Below are positions 26,591 to 37,712 of a DNA stretch of 64,000 bases, in pieces. The stretch comes from Tetrahymena elliotti 4EA (Eukaryota > Ciliophora > Oligohymenophorea > Hymenostomatida > Tetrahymenidae), in the NCBI GenBank assembly GCA_000231825.2, contig JH720335.1, positions 502,210 through 566,209 of the forward strand, in the 5' to 3' direction. How positions within the stretch are numbered: the first letter of the stretch is position 1; each line of letters opens with the position of its first letter. Made by a program: the position numbers and the translations under genes. The notes under the pieces are model-generated. The model did no database searches. It worked only from the letters and a program-made list of their open reading frames with translations, and was not told where the DNA came from.

Positions 26591-26680
26591 AATGAAATGA
26601 ATATATATGAATTAAGATTAAAACTAGGTAAACTGAAAAGACCTGTTATGGTAAAATTGCAAAGACGACACTTTGATTGA
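22713..26680 (+). CDS. Leucine-rich-repeat gene made of tandem one-repeat exons
   Basis: Thirteen direct copies of a ~300-bp unit. Each conserved core is flanked by a (T/A)AG acceptor and a GTAAAA-type donor, and nine are 90-nt phase-2 exons encoding one repeat of the form NNIG-x-x-GA-x-x-LGSELAKCSNLQTL-x-L-x-L. Intact exons: 22713-22802, 23007-23096, 23292-23381, 24419-24508, 24721-24810, 25020-25109, 25329-25418, 25646-25735, 25956-26045. Broken copies: 23563-23651 (89 nt), 23790-23883 (94 nt, with TGA in the repeat frame), 24101-24189 (89 nt) and 26268-26356 (89 nt). A phase-compatible terminal exon at 26617-26680 gives LKLGKLKRPVMVKLQRRHFD then TGA. The repeats resemble the NLR/RNI (ribonuclease-inhibitor) LRR class, a protein-interaction solenoid. 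Either the broken copies are skipped, which preserves frame, or the gene is decaying. Confidence 0.7.
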
Positions 26681-28363
26681 AATGACAGAGATTATTTTAA
26701 ATGTTCTATTGCTATCATTTATAATAAATTAATAAAAATTCTTTTTTGAAAAATTGTAATTAATTCCAACTTAAAATAAATAAACAATATTGCCTAAATA
26801 TTAATATAATTTGTCTGATTTCTTTTATCTATTTAATTAATTTTTTAATAATATTTATTTTATTTAAAATAACCAAATTTATTGTTTGTTGTTGAAAAAG
26901 TTTTTTAATTTTCAGAAATTTCAACAAACTTAGTTAAAACAAACTTTAAAATATACCTTATAATTCATTTTATTTTTTTAAAATATTTGCATTTCAGAAT
27001 TAAAAAGAAATCTAATTTTTTTTTAGACCAGAAATATATGCCCAACATATCTGGTGCCCTACTGAATAGATTTACAGTATATGAATTAGCAATGAAAATA
27101 AATACTATCTGCTTAAATAATATTAATTTGTAAATTTTGAATAGATACTTGATAAATTAGTTAATAAATTTAGGAATCTAAAATCTTTGTTTTGCTAAAA
27201 ACAAACTTGAAAATATACCTTTTAATTCATTTTGTTTTTTTTAAAATCTTTGAATTGAAGGATTAAAAATAATTATATTAAAATAAAATTTTGAGAAATA
27301 AATGAATTAGAAGAAAAAATTTTATGCTTAAATAATATGAATTTGTTAATTTGGAATATATATGAGATAAATTAGTGAGTAAATTAAGTAATCTAAAATC
27401 TTTGTTTTGCTAATAATAATTATTCTATATTAAGTAATATAAAAAAAGAAAAGGAATTAATTCAAGATTAATATTTCTTGATTGATGATGAAATAGACTG
27501 AAACTAAATTTTATCTAAATTTATTTATCAAAGCCAAAAATAACTATGACTCTAACTAATTAGAGTAATGAACTAAAATACCCTAAAAAATATTTACTTT
27601 TTAAACATTAATTTTTAAACTCGCTTATCAATAAGGAAAGACATATTTTTTGATTGTAGAATTTTATAATAATGAATCAATTTCTAATGAGAAATCGATA
27701 TTTAATAATATCTAGATAATAAATCATAGTAGCAAATAGCAAAATATTTACAGATAAATAGAAAATTTTGGCTACTTTTTTTACTAATAAGTATAAGAAA
27801 AGTTAATATGAATTAAGAATTAGAAGAATTAATTTAGATAATGCAAGTAATTAAATTATTATAAACAATGGATTAGGACAAGTGATAATAATAATAATAT
27901 TTGTTACTTTTCTTTGACTGCTTTTTATTAAGATTTTTAAGAAAAAAAAAAAGATAATGACAACTCTTTGCAAGTCGACAGATAGAAAATTGTAATTAAA
28001 ATCAATCATTCATTTATAAATTAATTAAGTAAATTAGTTAATTATTGGTATTGTAAAGTTTATCTAAAAGTTGGAATATTAATTATTATCTGCGAAAGAA
28101 ATTCCAAATAGTTTTTTTTGCAAATTTTTGTGATATTTAGAAGATACTGAAAATTAATTAGATTGATTGTTAATTAATTCATTCATTCACTCCTTGTCAT
28201 TCAATAAAAAAAGAAAGCAAGCAAACAACAAGTTAAGGTTTAATAAAGCATAAATTGAACATTTTAGTATTAATCTAGACATATATCAAGCCAAGCAACT
28301 CAAGTTGAAAATATTTATTTACTCTAGAGGATTATATTTTTAATAAGTAACAGAGCAGTTTCT
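26681..28363. other. Non-coding stretch with an internal duplication
   Basis: AT-rich spacer between the LRR gene and the second channel. Apart from the local duplication listed separately I see no feature. A TGA-free stretch from 27671 has low-complexity composition and is not convincing. Confidence 0.45.
26938..27417. repeat. Imperfect tandem duplication, unit ~220-260 bp
   Basis: The block beginning AAACAAACTTTAAAATATAC at about 26938 recurs at about 27199 (AAACAAACTTGAAAATATAC). The block ending GAATCTAAAATCTTTGTTTT near 27190 recurs near 27410. The second copy has internal deletions. Confidence 0.75.
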
Positions 28364-31300
28364 ATGATTAAGAGTGCTTCTCTAGGAGATGATAAAGATG
28401 AAATTTAGCGTTAAAATAGTTTGTCTTAAATACTTAATTAGCAAACAGTCTAAAACATTAACATGAATGGATCAAAAGCATCCAATAATCAAGCAAAATT
28501 ATAAACTCATTCTAGAGTTGGATCCAGAAATTTATTATTAGATAATGATAGTTCCAAAGATACTCTTCATCTCTAACCTGTTTCTTTGATACCAACGGCT
28601 TCATAGTCATAATATATATCCTCTAAGCATTTTGAAGGAGAGGAGATGTAACAGATTATCCAATAAAATAACATAGGTGCTAGAGAAGGAGCAGAAGTTA
28701 GGAGTAGACTCTTTTTAGAGAACAAAGATATATTTCTGCCAAAAAATGATTTCTCTTAAGACGATATTCCTGCTTTTAACGAAGTAAATTGAATGCATAT
28801 TAATTATATTTGACAATATCGAATTAAGCAATTTGGTTTTCTATATTTCCAATACTAACTTACTAAACAGTGAAGGGTTATGAAGTATTTAACTTATATT
28901 CTTAAAAAAAATCCATAGAAAATGAAGTTGCTTAAATTAGAATAAAATCCATTAATAAATTTATTTTATATAAAGGGCGATAACTCTATAAGGCATAAAT
29001 TAACACCTTAAAGAAATTCCCTTGTGGAAGGGAATTCTCCAATAAGACTGAATAACAATAACAACAACAATGCCAATACCAATAATAACAATAAGGAATT
29101 CTAAAATGAGGGTAAAACTAGGCAGCATCATATCAATTCATTGTCAGTTACTAAGCCAGGTTCAGCATTAGCTGCAAATTCAACTGTGACTAGACACTAG
29201 AAAGAATCAACAAATAATTTAGTTCCATCTATAAATCATATGAGCAATAATAACAATCTATTTTCAAATATTACCCACACAAGTAACTTACTTAACAATG
29301 TAACTAGCACATTTGGGATGCCTCCTTCTTCAAAGAAAATTTAAAGTTAACTAGCATCAGCTCAAAAAATACCTGCTCCTTCATCAACATACCTTCCATT
29401 TACTGGAAATATATTAAAATCATTCATGTATATAAATCATTTCGGTTGGGCTATGAAAAAGACTCTTATATTTTTACGTCCTAAAACTTTAAATAAGCTT
29501 TAAATAGAATGCATTAATGATAAGGGAGCTTGTGATTACAATGATTTCTATGAGAAAGATAATGTTAAATAAAGTAAAGAATTAAAGCATGCTACTCGTT
29601 TATGGATAACTAAAAGAACCATTTTTTATCATTTTGTTAGGGAATTTAAAAAAAAGCTGAAATGTATTTATATTGCATTTTACAAGATGGGTCTTTAGCT
29701 AGAAAAGTTTTAGAATACTATTGATAAAAAGCTCCCTTATTTTAATCCAATGAGCTTAATTTGGAGAGTTTGGGATTTTTTTATTTTGCTTATCACTTTG
29801 TTGAATTTTGTTTTTATTCCACTTGATTATAGTTTTGAAATTGGTTCTGATGTACCTATAAAACTGATAAGTGCGATTATTTTCTTTGTAGATATATTTA
29901 AGCTCTTTAATACTGCATTTTTTGATAAAGGAAGTTTAATTACAAGCAAATAAGTTATAATTAAATAATACCTTAAAAGCTCTTTCATATTTGATTTAAT
30001 AACCGCCCTCAGTTTAATAGTTGAGCCTTTTGATTATACTTCACTGATCTTTTTTTTGAGATATTTCTATATCAATTCTCTTTCAGAAAAGATTAGAGAA
30101 ATCTTAACTAATTATCAAAAATCTATTGGGTTATCTAATCTTATTATACTTTTCATGACAATAGTATATCATTGTCATCTGATAAGTTGCATATGGTTTC
30201 AAATAGGTAAAATAAATATTTTTAAAGGCATATAAAGAAAAAGTGATAATATAAATAGGAAAGGATCAACAAACAAGTGGAGATTAAGGATGGCTCATAA
30301 GATATAACTTAATAGGTCAACCAAAAGATGTTCAATATCTCAACTCTTATTATTTTTCAGTAATTACCCTGACAAATGCAAAAGGAGATATAGTCCCATC
30401 TACAAATAAAGAAAAGATATTCCTTGTGTTTTGTTCTTTGTATGCATGTGGCATGATAGCTTATATCATCAGCAATTCTATCAAAATTTTCGGTTAAATT
30501 AACAAGAAAAAAGCTAGATTACTTAGTCAACTTTCAAGTCTAAATCAGTAAATAAATTTAGAATTATATTAGAATACAAATTAAATTGTTAATTTAAAAT
30601 AGATATCTTGATCAGCATGATGTTTCACCTTCTTTAAGAATATAAGCATAAAAGTACATAGAATATGTTAATAATGAAGGAATGAAATAAAAACAAGATT
30701 CCATTTAAAGCTTAAACAACTTAAGTAAATATCTACAAGAAGAAATCGTCAAAGATGTTTTCATTAAGATGTTCAAAAAAATCCCTGTTCTCAAGTAAAA
30801 AAATTATTAATTTTTAAATCCCAAAAAATAAATGTTATCAATAATCCATTTCATAATCAAAATATTGGTAGAAAATACCAAGAAAATCAATATAATTTTC
30901 AGATTTTTTAATATAATTAATGACTCTTAATTGAAGATTTCCAAAAAACTAATTTCTTAAAAAAAATTCTACCCGAGTCCTTAATAAAAGCAAATTAGTG
31001 CTTAAAAGAAAGCTTAACATGATAACTATCAATATTTTAATTTCTTTTAAAAAATAAATGACTTCTTTCTGAATTATTTTTAATTTGTTTAGGTAACATT
31101 TTAGTAATACAAACTTGCTTGAAAAGCTATCGACTAAGGTAAAAGAATAGGTTTTTGGGCCTGGGGAGCTGATTGTAAGATCAAATAGACCTATAATGCC
31201 TTGTCTTTATTTTATTGTTTCCGGAGAAGTTGAGGTTTGTGTTTAAATTGGATCTCAGCAAACAAATAAATCTCAAGTGAATGTTTTTAAAGTGTTAAAA

Positions 31301-33028
31301 GAAAATGATTACTTTGGATAGGTTGAATTTTTTTCATAGGATTACACAACTAGTTTATCAGTAAAAGCTAAAGGTTTTACTTAGATACAATTTATCACTT
31401 TATATGACTTTTTAGAAGCTATTCAAAGCTTTCCTGATGAAAAAGAAGCATTTTGCTACTTAAAAGATTGTGTGACCTTAAATAATTAATATGAAACAAT
31501 AGGAATTTCTTGTTTTTCTTGCTAATCTTCAAATCATGTTGTCATGAAATGCCCTTATCTATTTTATCATTAATCTAGGGATAGGATAATCAAAAAACTA
31601 GAATAATCTATTTAATATCAAATTAAATCATTTAGGCGCTGCATTAAAAGAAAAAAAGAATAAACTTTAGCCATCAAAAAAAATGTTGAAGATAAGGCTT
31701 AATTATTTTCTCAGAATTATGAAGATCTTATTAATTCTTCTGTTTATGAAGAATACCAAGATGAAGTTGATTCAGAAGAAAGATCTTTTTTCAAGCAACA
31801 AACATGTCCTCAATTTGAGAAAGAAGAAAGGTAAATTCTTAAAAAAACTATTAATTATTTTTAATCATTGAAATATTTAAATAAAGATCGACATACACTC
31901 GTAAAACTTCAAAGAAATAATCATTGAAATAGACTTCGACTGTTGAAGATTTACCAAATTATAACAGAAAGAATAGTTAAAAGAAAGCATCACTTAAAAT
32001 GTTAAATCCAAACAGCTTGGAAGAAATACATGAAAAATCATAAATTTCAAGAATTTCACAGTTTTCAAACACAAAGAACATGAGAGGAGAATCGTTGAAT
32101 AGTGATGAAAAGAAATATATACAGCAAGCGGCATAAGGGTCTGTAATTGATCAAGATTAAAGTATTATCCAAAATAGAAAAAGAACTCATTCTAATTTAA
32201 GCTAGATCCTTGGCTCCCGTAAAAGTCCTTTCCCGTCTGAAAGAGACATGAATAGATCGTAGTCTTTAATGAATTAAATGAATCCATATTAACTTTATTT
32301 TAAAATATAATAGATATTCAGGGTCTTTAATTTCTTCTCTTAAGCTAAGCGAGGCTGATAAAAAAATAATTCTTATTGAAGATAGAAATGGAATTGATGG
32401 GTCTAAGATCTAATAAATAACTGGTGCACCTAATCTTTTTGTTATTAAAGTGAATGAAGGAGATGAGTATTCTTTGATAAATCATAGAGCATACAGCAAT
32501 ATGAATAATGTTACTTCATTGAATACATTTGATCCATCTGAATACTAAAATAGAAGACATAACTCAAATTTCTCTTTGCTCAGCAGAGGAATAGTTTAGT
32601 CTTCTTAATTAACTAGTCTAAACTAACCTATTGATGAATTTTCGGAACTAAGACTAGACTAAACTAATCGTATTAGAGAAAACTCTTTTGTCCCTAATTA
32701 GCAAATAGACGTTGATAATCTCTAAGGATTCTATTTGAATCATGAAGAAAATACCATATTTGAAGAACAATAAAACTTTAAACTTTACTTTGCTCATAAT
32801 AATCTTTAAAATATTATTAATTAGCCTAAAAAGAAATCTGTAAGTCAACCTAAAAATAACTTAAATGCTAATTAAAATAATAGAACTAAACCAAAAAAAT
32901 CAAGTTATTTAAGAGTTGTCAGTGTAAATAATAAAAACTCAAATAAACTTCTAAGTAACTAGCTGGAAGTCAACCCAGCTCTACTTCCTTATAATATCAA
33001 TTCAGAAAAAGAATAAACAAATGTTTGA
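28364..33028 (+). CDS. CNBD ion channel with a non-canonical pore filter
   Basis: Seven exons (28364-28783, 28919-30206, 30259-30547, 30603-30794, 31093-31830, 31887-32258, 32314-33028) sum to 1338 codons. A ~330-residue Asn/Ser/Gln-rich N-terminus leads into a conserved pre-channel region (FMYINHFGWAMKKTLIFLR), then S1-S5 from about residue 410 (RVWDFFILLITLLNFVFIPL and onward), the pore near residue 606, S6, a C-linker (QYLDQHDVSPSLRIQAQKYI), a CNBD from about 730 and a CCHC knuckle at about 869-883. The pore reads ITLTNAKGDIVPSTN where K+ channels have T-V-G-Y-G-D, so K+ selectivity cannot be assumed. The CNBD cassette (FGQVEFFSQDYTTSLSV) lacks the usual Arg, so it may not bind cyclic nucleotide. 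S4 has few basic residues. The long tail is Ser/Asn/Gln-rich. Architecture matches the channel at 1.5-5.6 kb. Confidence 0.87.
31511..31552 (+). other. CCHC zinc-knuckle-like motif after the CNBD
   Basis: Encodes CFSCQSSNHVVMKC (C-x2-C-x4-H-x4-C), at the same position after the CNBD as in the channel at 1477-5641. Confidence 0.7.
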
Positions 33029-34259
33029 TCTTTAACTGTTCCTAATTTTTACCTTCTAAGCTCTAACTATATAAAATAACTCTCAATATAATATAAAATC
33101 AGTTAAATAAATAGCTCAAAATTTTCTATTAAATAAACAAACTACCTCTTTGTAACCCAACATTTATTAACCAAAAAAGAATTAATTTATATTCATTGAT
33201 TAGTTAATTAATTGATTCATCCTTCCTTCCATCCATCCATCCATCCATCCATATTTTTCTCAGCTTAATTTGCAATTTTGTAAAAATCAATTAATGTTTC
33301 TATATTTTTATATTTGTTTATATCAACATGAATTCTTTTTTCCAAATCTATTAAGATTAATGCAAAAATAAATCATATAAAATAGATAAGTCATTCATGA
33401 TTTTTAATTTCTTTTTGATCTTTTCATGTCTTCATTACTTTATTCCGTTTTTATTAAATTTTTAAAATATTTTCTGTAAAATATTAAACTTTTTTCCAAT
33501 AAATTTTTTATTAATTTTATTAAATTACTTAGTCAAATCAAAAAAATGACATTTTTTTACAGTCACTCTAAATATTCATAAACTAGGCCACAAATTTCAA
33601 AATTAAAGATTTAAGTCCATAGTTTCTGAAAATTAAAAAATTTAATTTTTTTACTTATTTTAAAAAAAATATTTTAAATTGATTTATATTATCAATTTTA
33701 TTTATCGAAGAAAATTATCTATTATTTGTTAAGTTTTTTTAATAAATTTTATTTTAAACTTCATCCATTTAACAATTTTTATTTATTTTAAGGATTTACA
33801 AAAGTGAAAGTAAAATCCTGAAGTAGTAAAAATAAATGTTAAAAAAGAGATTTAATTTTTATGAATAATAGTTTAATTCATCATTTATTATGAATTTAGA
33901 AGATAATCTTGCAAATATTTGGTTGTTTAGAATTTAGAAAAGTCCTAAAATTCTAAGAAAGGAAATATAGTTTGCAAATATATTTTGGGTTGTGAGTAAA
34001 GTGAATCATTTTGTATATTAGTTGCGAAGATGACAAATCTATTACGTCAGTAAAAGATTCAGTAGGACGTAATTATCACTATATGGACCTAACTTTTTAA
34101 CAATTTCTGATTAAGAGTATCAAAGTGGTAACTAGGATTTATAAGTTTACATTTAATAATAAATACAAAAGCAAAAAAAAATTTAATAATAAATCTTAGA
34201 TTAATTACCATTAGGGAAAAGATACTAATAAGCAAATTATAAAAAGCAAAGCAAATAAA
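33029..34259. other. Non-coding stretch with a CCAT microsatellite
   Basis: AT-rich spacer between the channel and the carrier gene. It includes a CCTT/CCAT array near 33222-33251. No exon-like segment is seen. Confidence 0.45.
33222..33251. repeat. CCTT/CCAT microsatellite
   Basis: Two CCTT units followed by about five CCAT units, conspicuous as one of the few C-rich runs in the window. Confidence 0.85.
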
Positions 34260-35638
34260 ATGAACTCAAAGCCTATAGATAAGAATTTATAAACAGTTAT
34301 ACATGGATGGTCAGGTGCTCTTGCAGGTGCAATATCAACTTTAATATTGTATCCTATGGAAAATTTAAAGACAAGAATGCAAACGTAATAAATTACATTT
34401 AAAATAAATATTTGTGAACTTATTCGATTAAATCGTATTTATATAAATAGTAATGAATAACATAGCAATATGATTTAAATAATAAAGAAAGTAGCTAGTA
34501 GTGAAGGCATTTAAGGTATATCCTTTATTTTTTCATTTAAAAAAGCCAAACAAAAATGATAAAAGCACTTTTTATTAAAGGAGTAGAATTAATTTTAAAT
34601 GTACAAATAAATAAATCAATTAACTATTCTTACTTAAATTAAAAAATAGCTTTTTATAAGGGAATGACTCCTATGCTTACTGGCAACTTTATATCCTATG
34701 GAATCTATTTCTATTGGTAATTTGAATTTAAGCAATCCAATAAAGTTATTAATATGATGTTTTTAAAAGGTATCAATTATTTAAGGATTACTTTAATGTC
34801 TAGTAAGGTGATAATTTAGCTTATTTGAAAGTATCTAGTTTAGCAGGTATGATTACAACAATAGGAACTAATCCTTTTTGGGTTGTATAAACAAGATGTG
34901 TTGTAGGAAATGTAAAAATTTTTTTACTCAGTTTTTAGCTATTAAAATGAATAATTTATTTAAATTAAAATATTAGACAAATAATGACAATTTCTTAAAG
35001 ATTATGTTATAAATGATTTAAAAAGAAGGACTTTTTAGTTTATTTAAGGGACTTTCTGCTTCTTTAATTTTAGTTATGAACCCAATAGTATAATTCATTA
35101 CTTACGAATATCTAAAAGAGAGACTATCAGGTATAAAAATTAAATTAATGGAAACTTGTTCTAATTATTTACATAATAAAATTAACAATACCAGGTGCTA
35201 TCAGTTCATAATTTTTATTGTATTTTATTTGTGGAGCTATTTCTAAGGCCATTGCTACAATAATTACTTTCCCCTATTAGGTTATTAGAACTTTTACTCA
35301 TGTATTTAAATTAGTTTTTTTAGCAGCTGTAAATTATTAAATATTTTATTTTTATTCAGGTTGACAAAGATAAATAATCCAAAAGTCTCTCTTAAATTAT
35401 TAAAAAGATATTTTAAGAATAAGGATTTAAAGGTTTCTTCAAAGGTAAAATTATAAATAAAATCATTTAAATTTCAGAAACAATATTCTTATTACATAAA
35501 TAAAAAACAGGTCTTTCCCCAAAGCTAATCTAAACAGTTTTAAATAGTGCATTTATGCTATCTTTTTATGAAGAAATTGTTAAAATCATTTAATATTATC
35601 TAACAAGAAACTAAAATACTATGGAAAGAGTTAACTGA
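34260..35638 (+). CDS. Mitochondrial-carrier-family protein, peroxisomal nucleotide carrier-like (SLC25A17/PMP34 type)
   Basis: Eight exons: 34260-34384, 34451-34515, 34650-34744, 34786-34911, 34977-35130, 35195-35301, 35360-35444 and 35511-35638, summing to 295 codons, the usual length of a three-repeat carrier. The three carrier signatures are present: P-M-E-N-L-K-T-R-M-Q, P-F-W-V-V-Q-T-R and P-Y-Q-V-I-R-T. The second and third repeats (GTNPFWVVQTR; LFKGLSASLILVMNPIVQFI; CGAISKAIATIITFPYQVIR) resemble the SLC25A17/PMP34 and plant PXN/PNC group, which moves adenine nucleotides, NAD or CoA across the peroxisomal membrane. Substrate and membrane are inferred from that resemblance; a mitochondrial NAD or folate carrier is the alternative. 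The third intron (34745-34785) is only 41 nt. Confidence 0.85.
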
Positions 35639-36596
35639 ATTATTCTCTCTCTTTCTTTTGTTGTAAAAATCTGATACAAATAAATAAATATAAATAATTA
35701 GTAAAAATTTTATTATCTATCTGTAAATGCAAATTAATATTTAGTTTATTTTAAAATTTATAAAAGACTTTAACAAAATAAATGCTTTACCACTCATTCT
35801 GTCTTTCTTTCTTTTTATAAGTAATAAGTTATTAAGTCTGTTTTTTTTTTATCAATTTGTTTTCAAAAATAATTTCTTCCTTTTGTGAAAATATGATTCA
35901 ATAAAAATAATTAGTTAAATTTTTATTATCTGTAAATGTAAATTAATATCTGATTTATTTTAAATTTATGTAAGACTTTAACAAAATATATACTTTAGTA
36001 ATTCTTCTTTCTTTCTTTTCATCAGTAATAAATAATTAAGCTTTTTACTTTTCATCAGTAATAAATAATTAAGCTATTTTATAAGTTTATTTTCAAAAAT
36101 AATTAAGATACATATTTTTTGAAATTCGAGAAGCTAAATATTGACTCAAAGCTATTTAATTGAAATTTTACTATAAAAAATATATTAATAAAAATTAAAT
36201 AATTTAATTGTCTCATATTTGATTAAAAGGTATCTCTAGAGTAGTATTTTAAGATAATCTATTTATTATCAAATTAACTTTTAAATATTATTAGATTCAA
36301 TAGGAATTTTAATGATTATTTTTATTATTTCCCTTAATATTAGTTTCCAAAGATCTTTCAGAAAATAGTAAGCAAAATAGAATTTAGATTTTGTAAAATT
36401 GTGGCTAAGATTGTTTGTTACATTTGGAAAAATGATATTGAAAGAAAGGTTAATAATATTATTAATTTTTTTTGTAATAAAGAAATTTTTAGAAATTAGG
36501 TTCCCTTTATATTCAAAATATTAAAAAAAATTATAATCATATCTTAATTGAAATAATATCAAAAAAATTAATTAACTTGAAAAAAATAAAGATAAA
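35639..36596. other. Non-coding stretch with tandem duplication
   Basis: Spacer between the carrier and sterol-reductase genes. It is dominated by the duplication listed separately; no exon is seen. Confidence 0.5.
35690..36115. repeat. Imperfect tandem duplication, unit ~212 bp
   Basis: The block with TTTTATTATCTATCTGTAAA and AAGACTTTAACAAAATA at 35690-35880 recurs at 35903-36110, ending in TTTCAAAAATAATT in both copies. Inside the second copy a ~33-bp segment (TTTTCATCAGTAATAAATAA and following) is itself doubled at about 36016 and 36049. Confidence 0.78.
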
Positions 36597-37712
36597 ATGA
36601 GCGTTTTTGATTTAGTATAGCCAGTGACTTAGCAGACTATTTTGGAGTCTTCTTTCTATTTTAGTTTGTTTTTCTTATTCTAATTTATAGGTGCAAAGTT
36701 CCTTCCATCAATTTCAGGATATGGTTTCCCAACTCCATAGAAGACTAGAAAGGATTATGAACTTACTGGATTATAGATGTTTTTCATTACTTAGATCACT
36801 TATTTTGTTGCAAGAGCTTTATTCGGATTCTCTTTGGAAATATTGATTAAGAATTTTTGGTCATTCTTTACAGTTGTAAATGTATTTTCTATTGCATTCT
36901 CGATCTTTTTGTTTGTTAAGGGTAAGGTGAACAAGTCTCCTAAATTTGAAAATACTAGTTTCCTTCCTGATTTTCTTTTTGAATTCTGGTGTGGAGTTGA
37001 ATTAAATCCAACTATTTTTGGAGTTGATTTAAAGATGTTCTTCTACTAACCTTCACTTTTAGGCATGCATCTTTTTGTTCTCAGCTTTGGGGAATACTAA
37101 CAAACTCGTTATGGTCTCTCCACTTAGATGATTTTGCTATAAATTTTTATTTGGTTATATCTTTTTACTCATTATGTTAAAGAAGAATTTATGCTCTCAA
37201 CATGGGATATAATTGAAGAACATTTTGGATTTATGCTAGTTTGGGGAGATATGATCTATGTTCCTTTCTGGTACAGTGTTGTAGGATGGTTTGTAGCTGA
37301 TAACACAGAAAATTATGGATTGCCCTATTATGCATTTGTTGTAGCTTTACATTTGTTTGGTCATTTCATCTTCCGTGTCTCAAATTGGTAGAAATATGTT
37401 TACAAAAGATATGGCAAAAATTCTACTTTCTTAGGTTAAAAGAGTGTTCTATTAGAAGATAGATTATTGATAAGCGGTTTCTGGGGTATTGGTCGCCACT
37501 TGAATTATTCTGGAGAAATTATTACTTATTTCACTTTTGCTTTGACAAGCAAATTATCAAGCTTTGTTCCATACGTTTTGCCTTTCTCTTTACTTATTTT
37601 ATTATCTCAAAGAGCATGGCGCGATGACTAAAGATGCTCTTCAAAATACAAAGAATTATGGTAAAAGTATTGCAAAATTGCTACCTTTAAAATGATTCCA
37701 GGTGTTTACTGA
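36597..37712 (+). CDS. Sterol reductase of the ERG4/ERG24/DHCR7 family
   Basis: Single exon, 371 aa, an integral membrane enzyme expected in the ER. Hydrophobic segments run through the protein. The family's C-terminal signature is clear: LLISGFWGIGRHLNYSGEII, then LLILLSQRAWRDDQRCSSKY, and a terminal KMIPGVY. Other family blocks are ELNPTIFGVDLKMFFY and LPYYAFVVALHLFGHFIFR. The family reduces sterol double bonds (delta-14, delta-7 or delta-24(28)) with NADPH. The sequence alone does not tell which bond. Ciliates of this group take up dietary sterols and modify them, so a role in modifying imported sterol is plausible inference. The protein is somewhat shorter at the N-terminus than animal and fungal members. 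Confidence 0.9.

Noticed and set aside
27671..27918. TGA-free stretch starting MNQFLMRNRYLIIS
   Set aside because: With only one stop codon in an AT-rich genome, open stretches of this length are expected by chance. Composition is low complexity and no splice partners were found.
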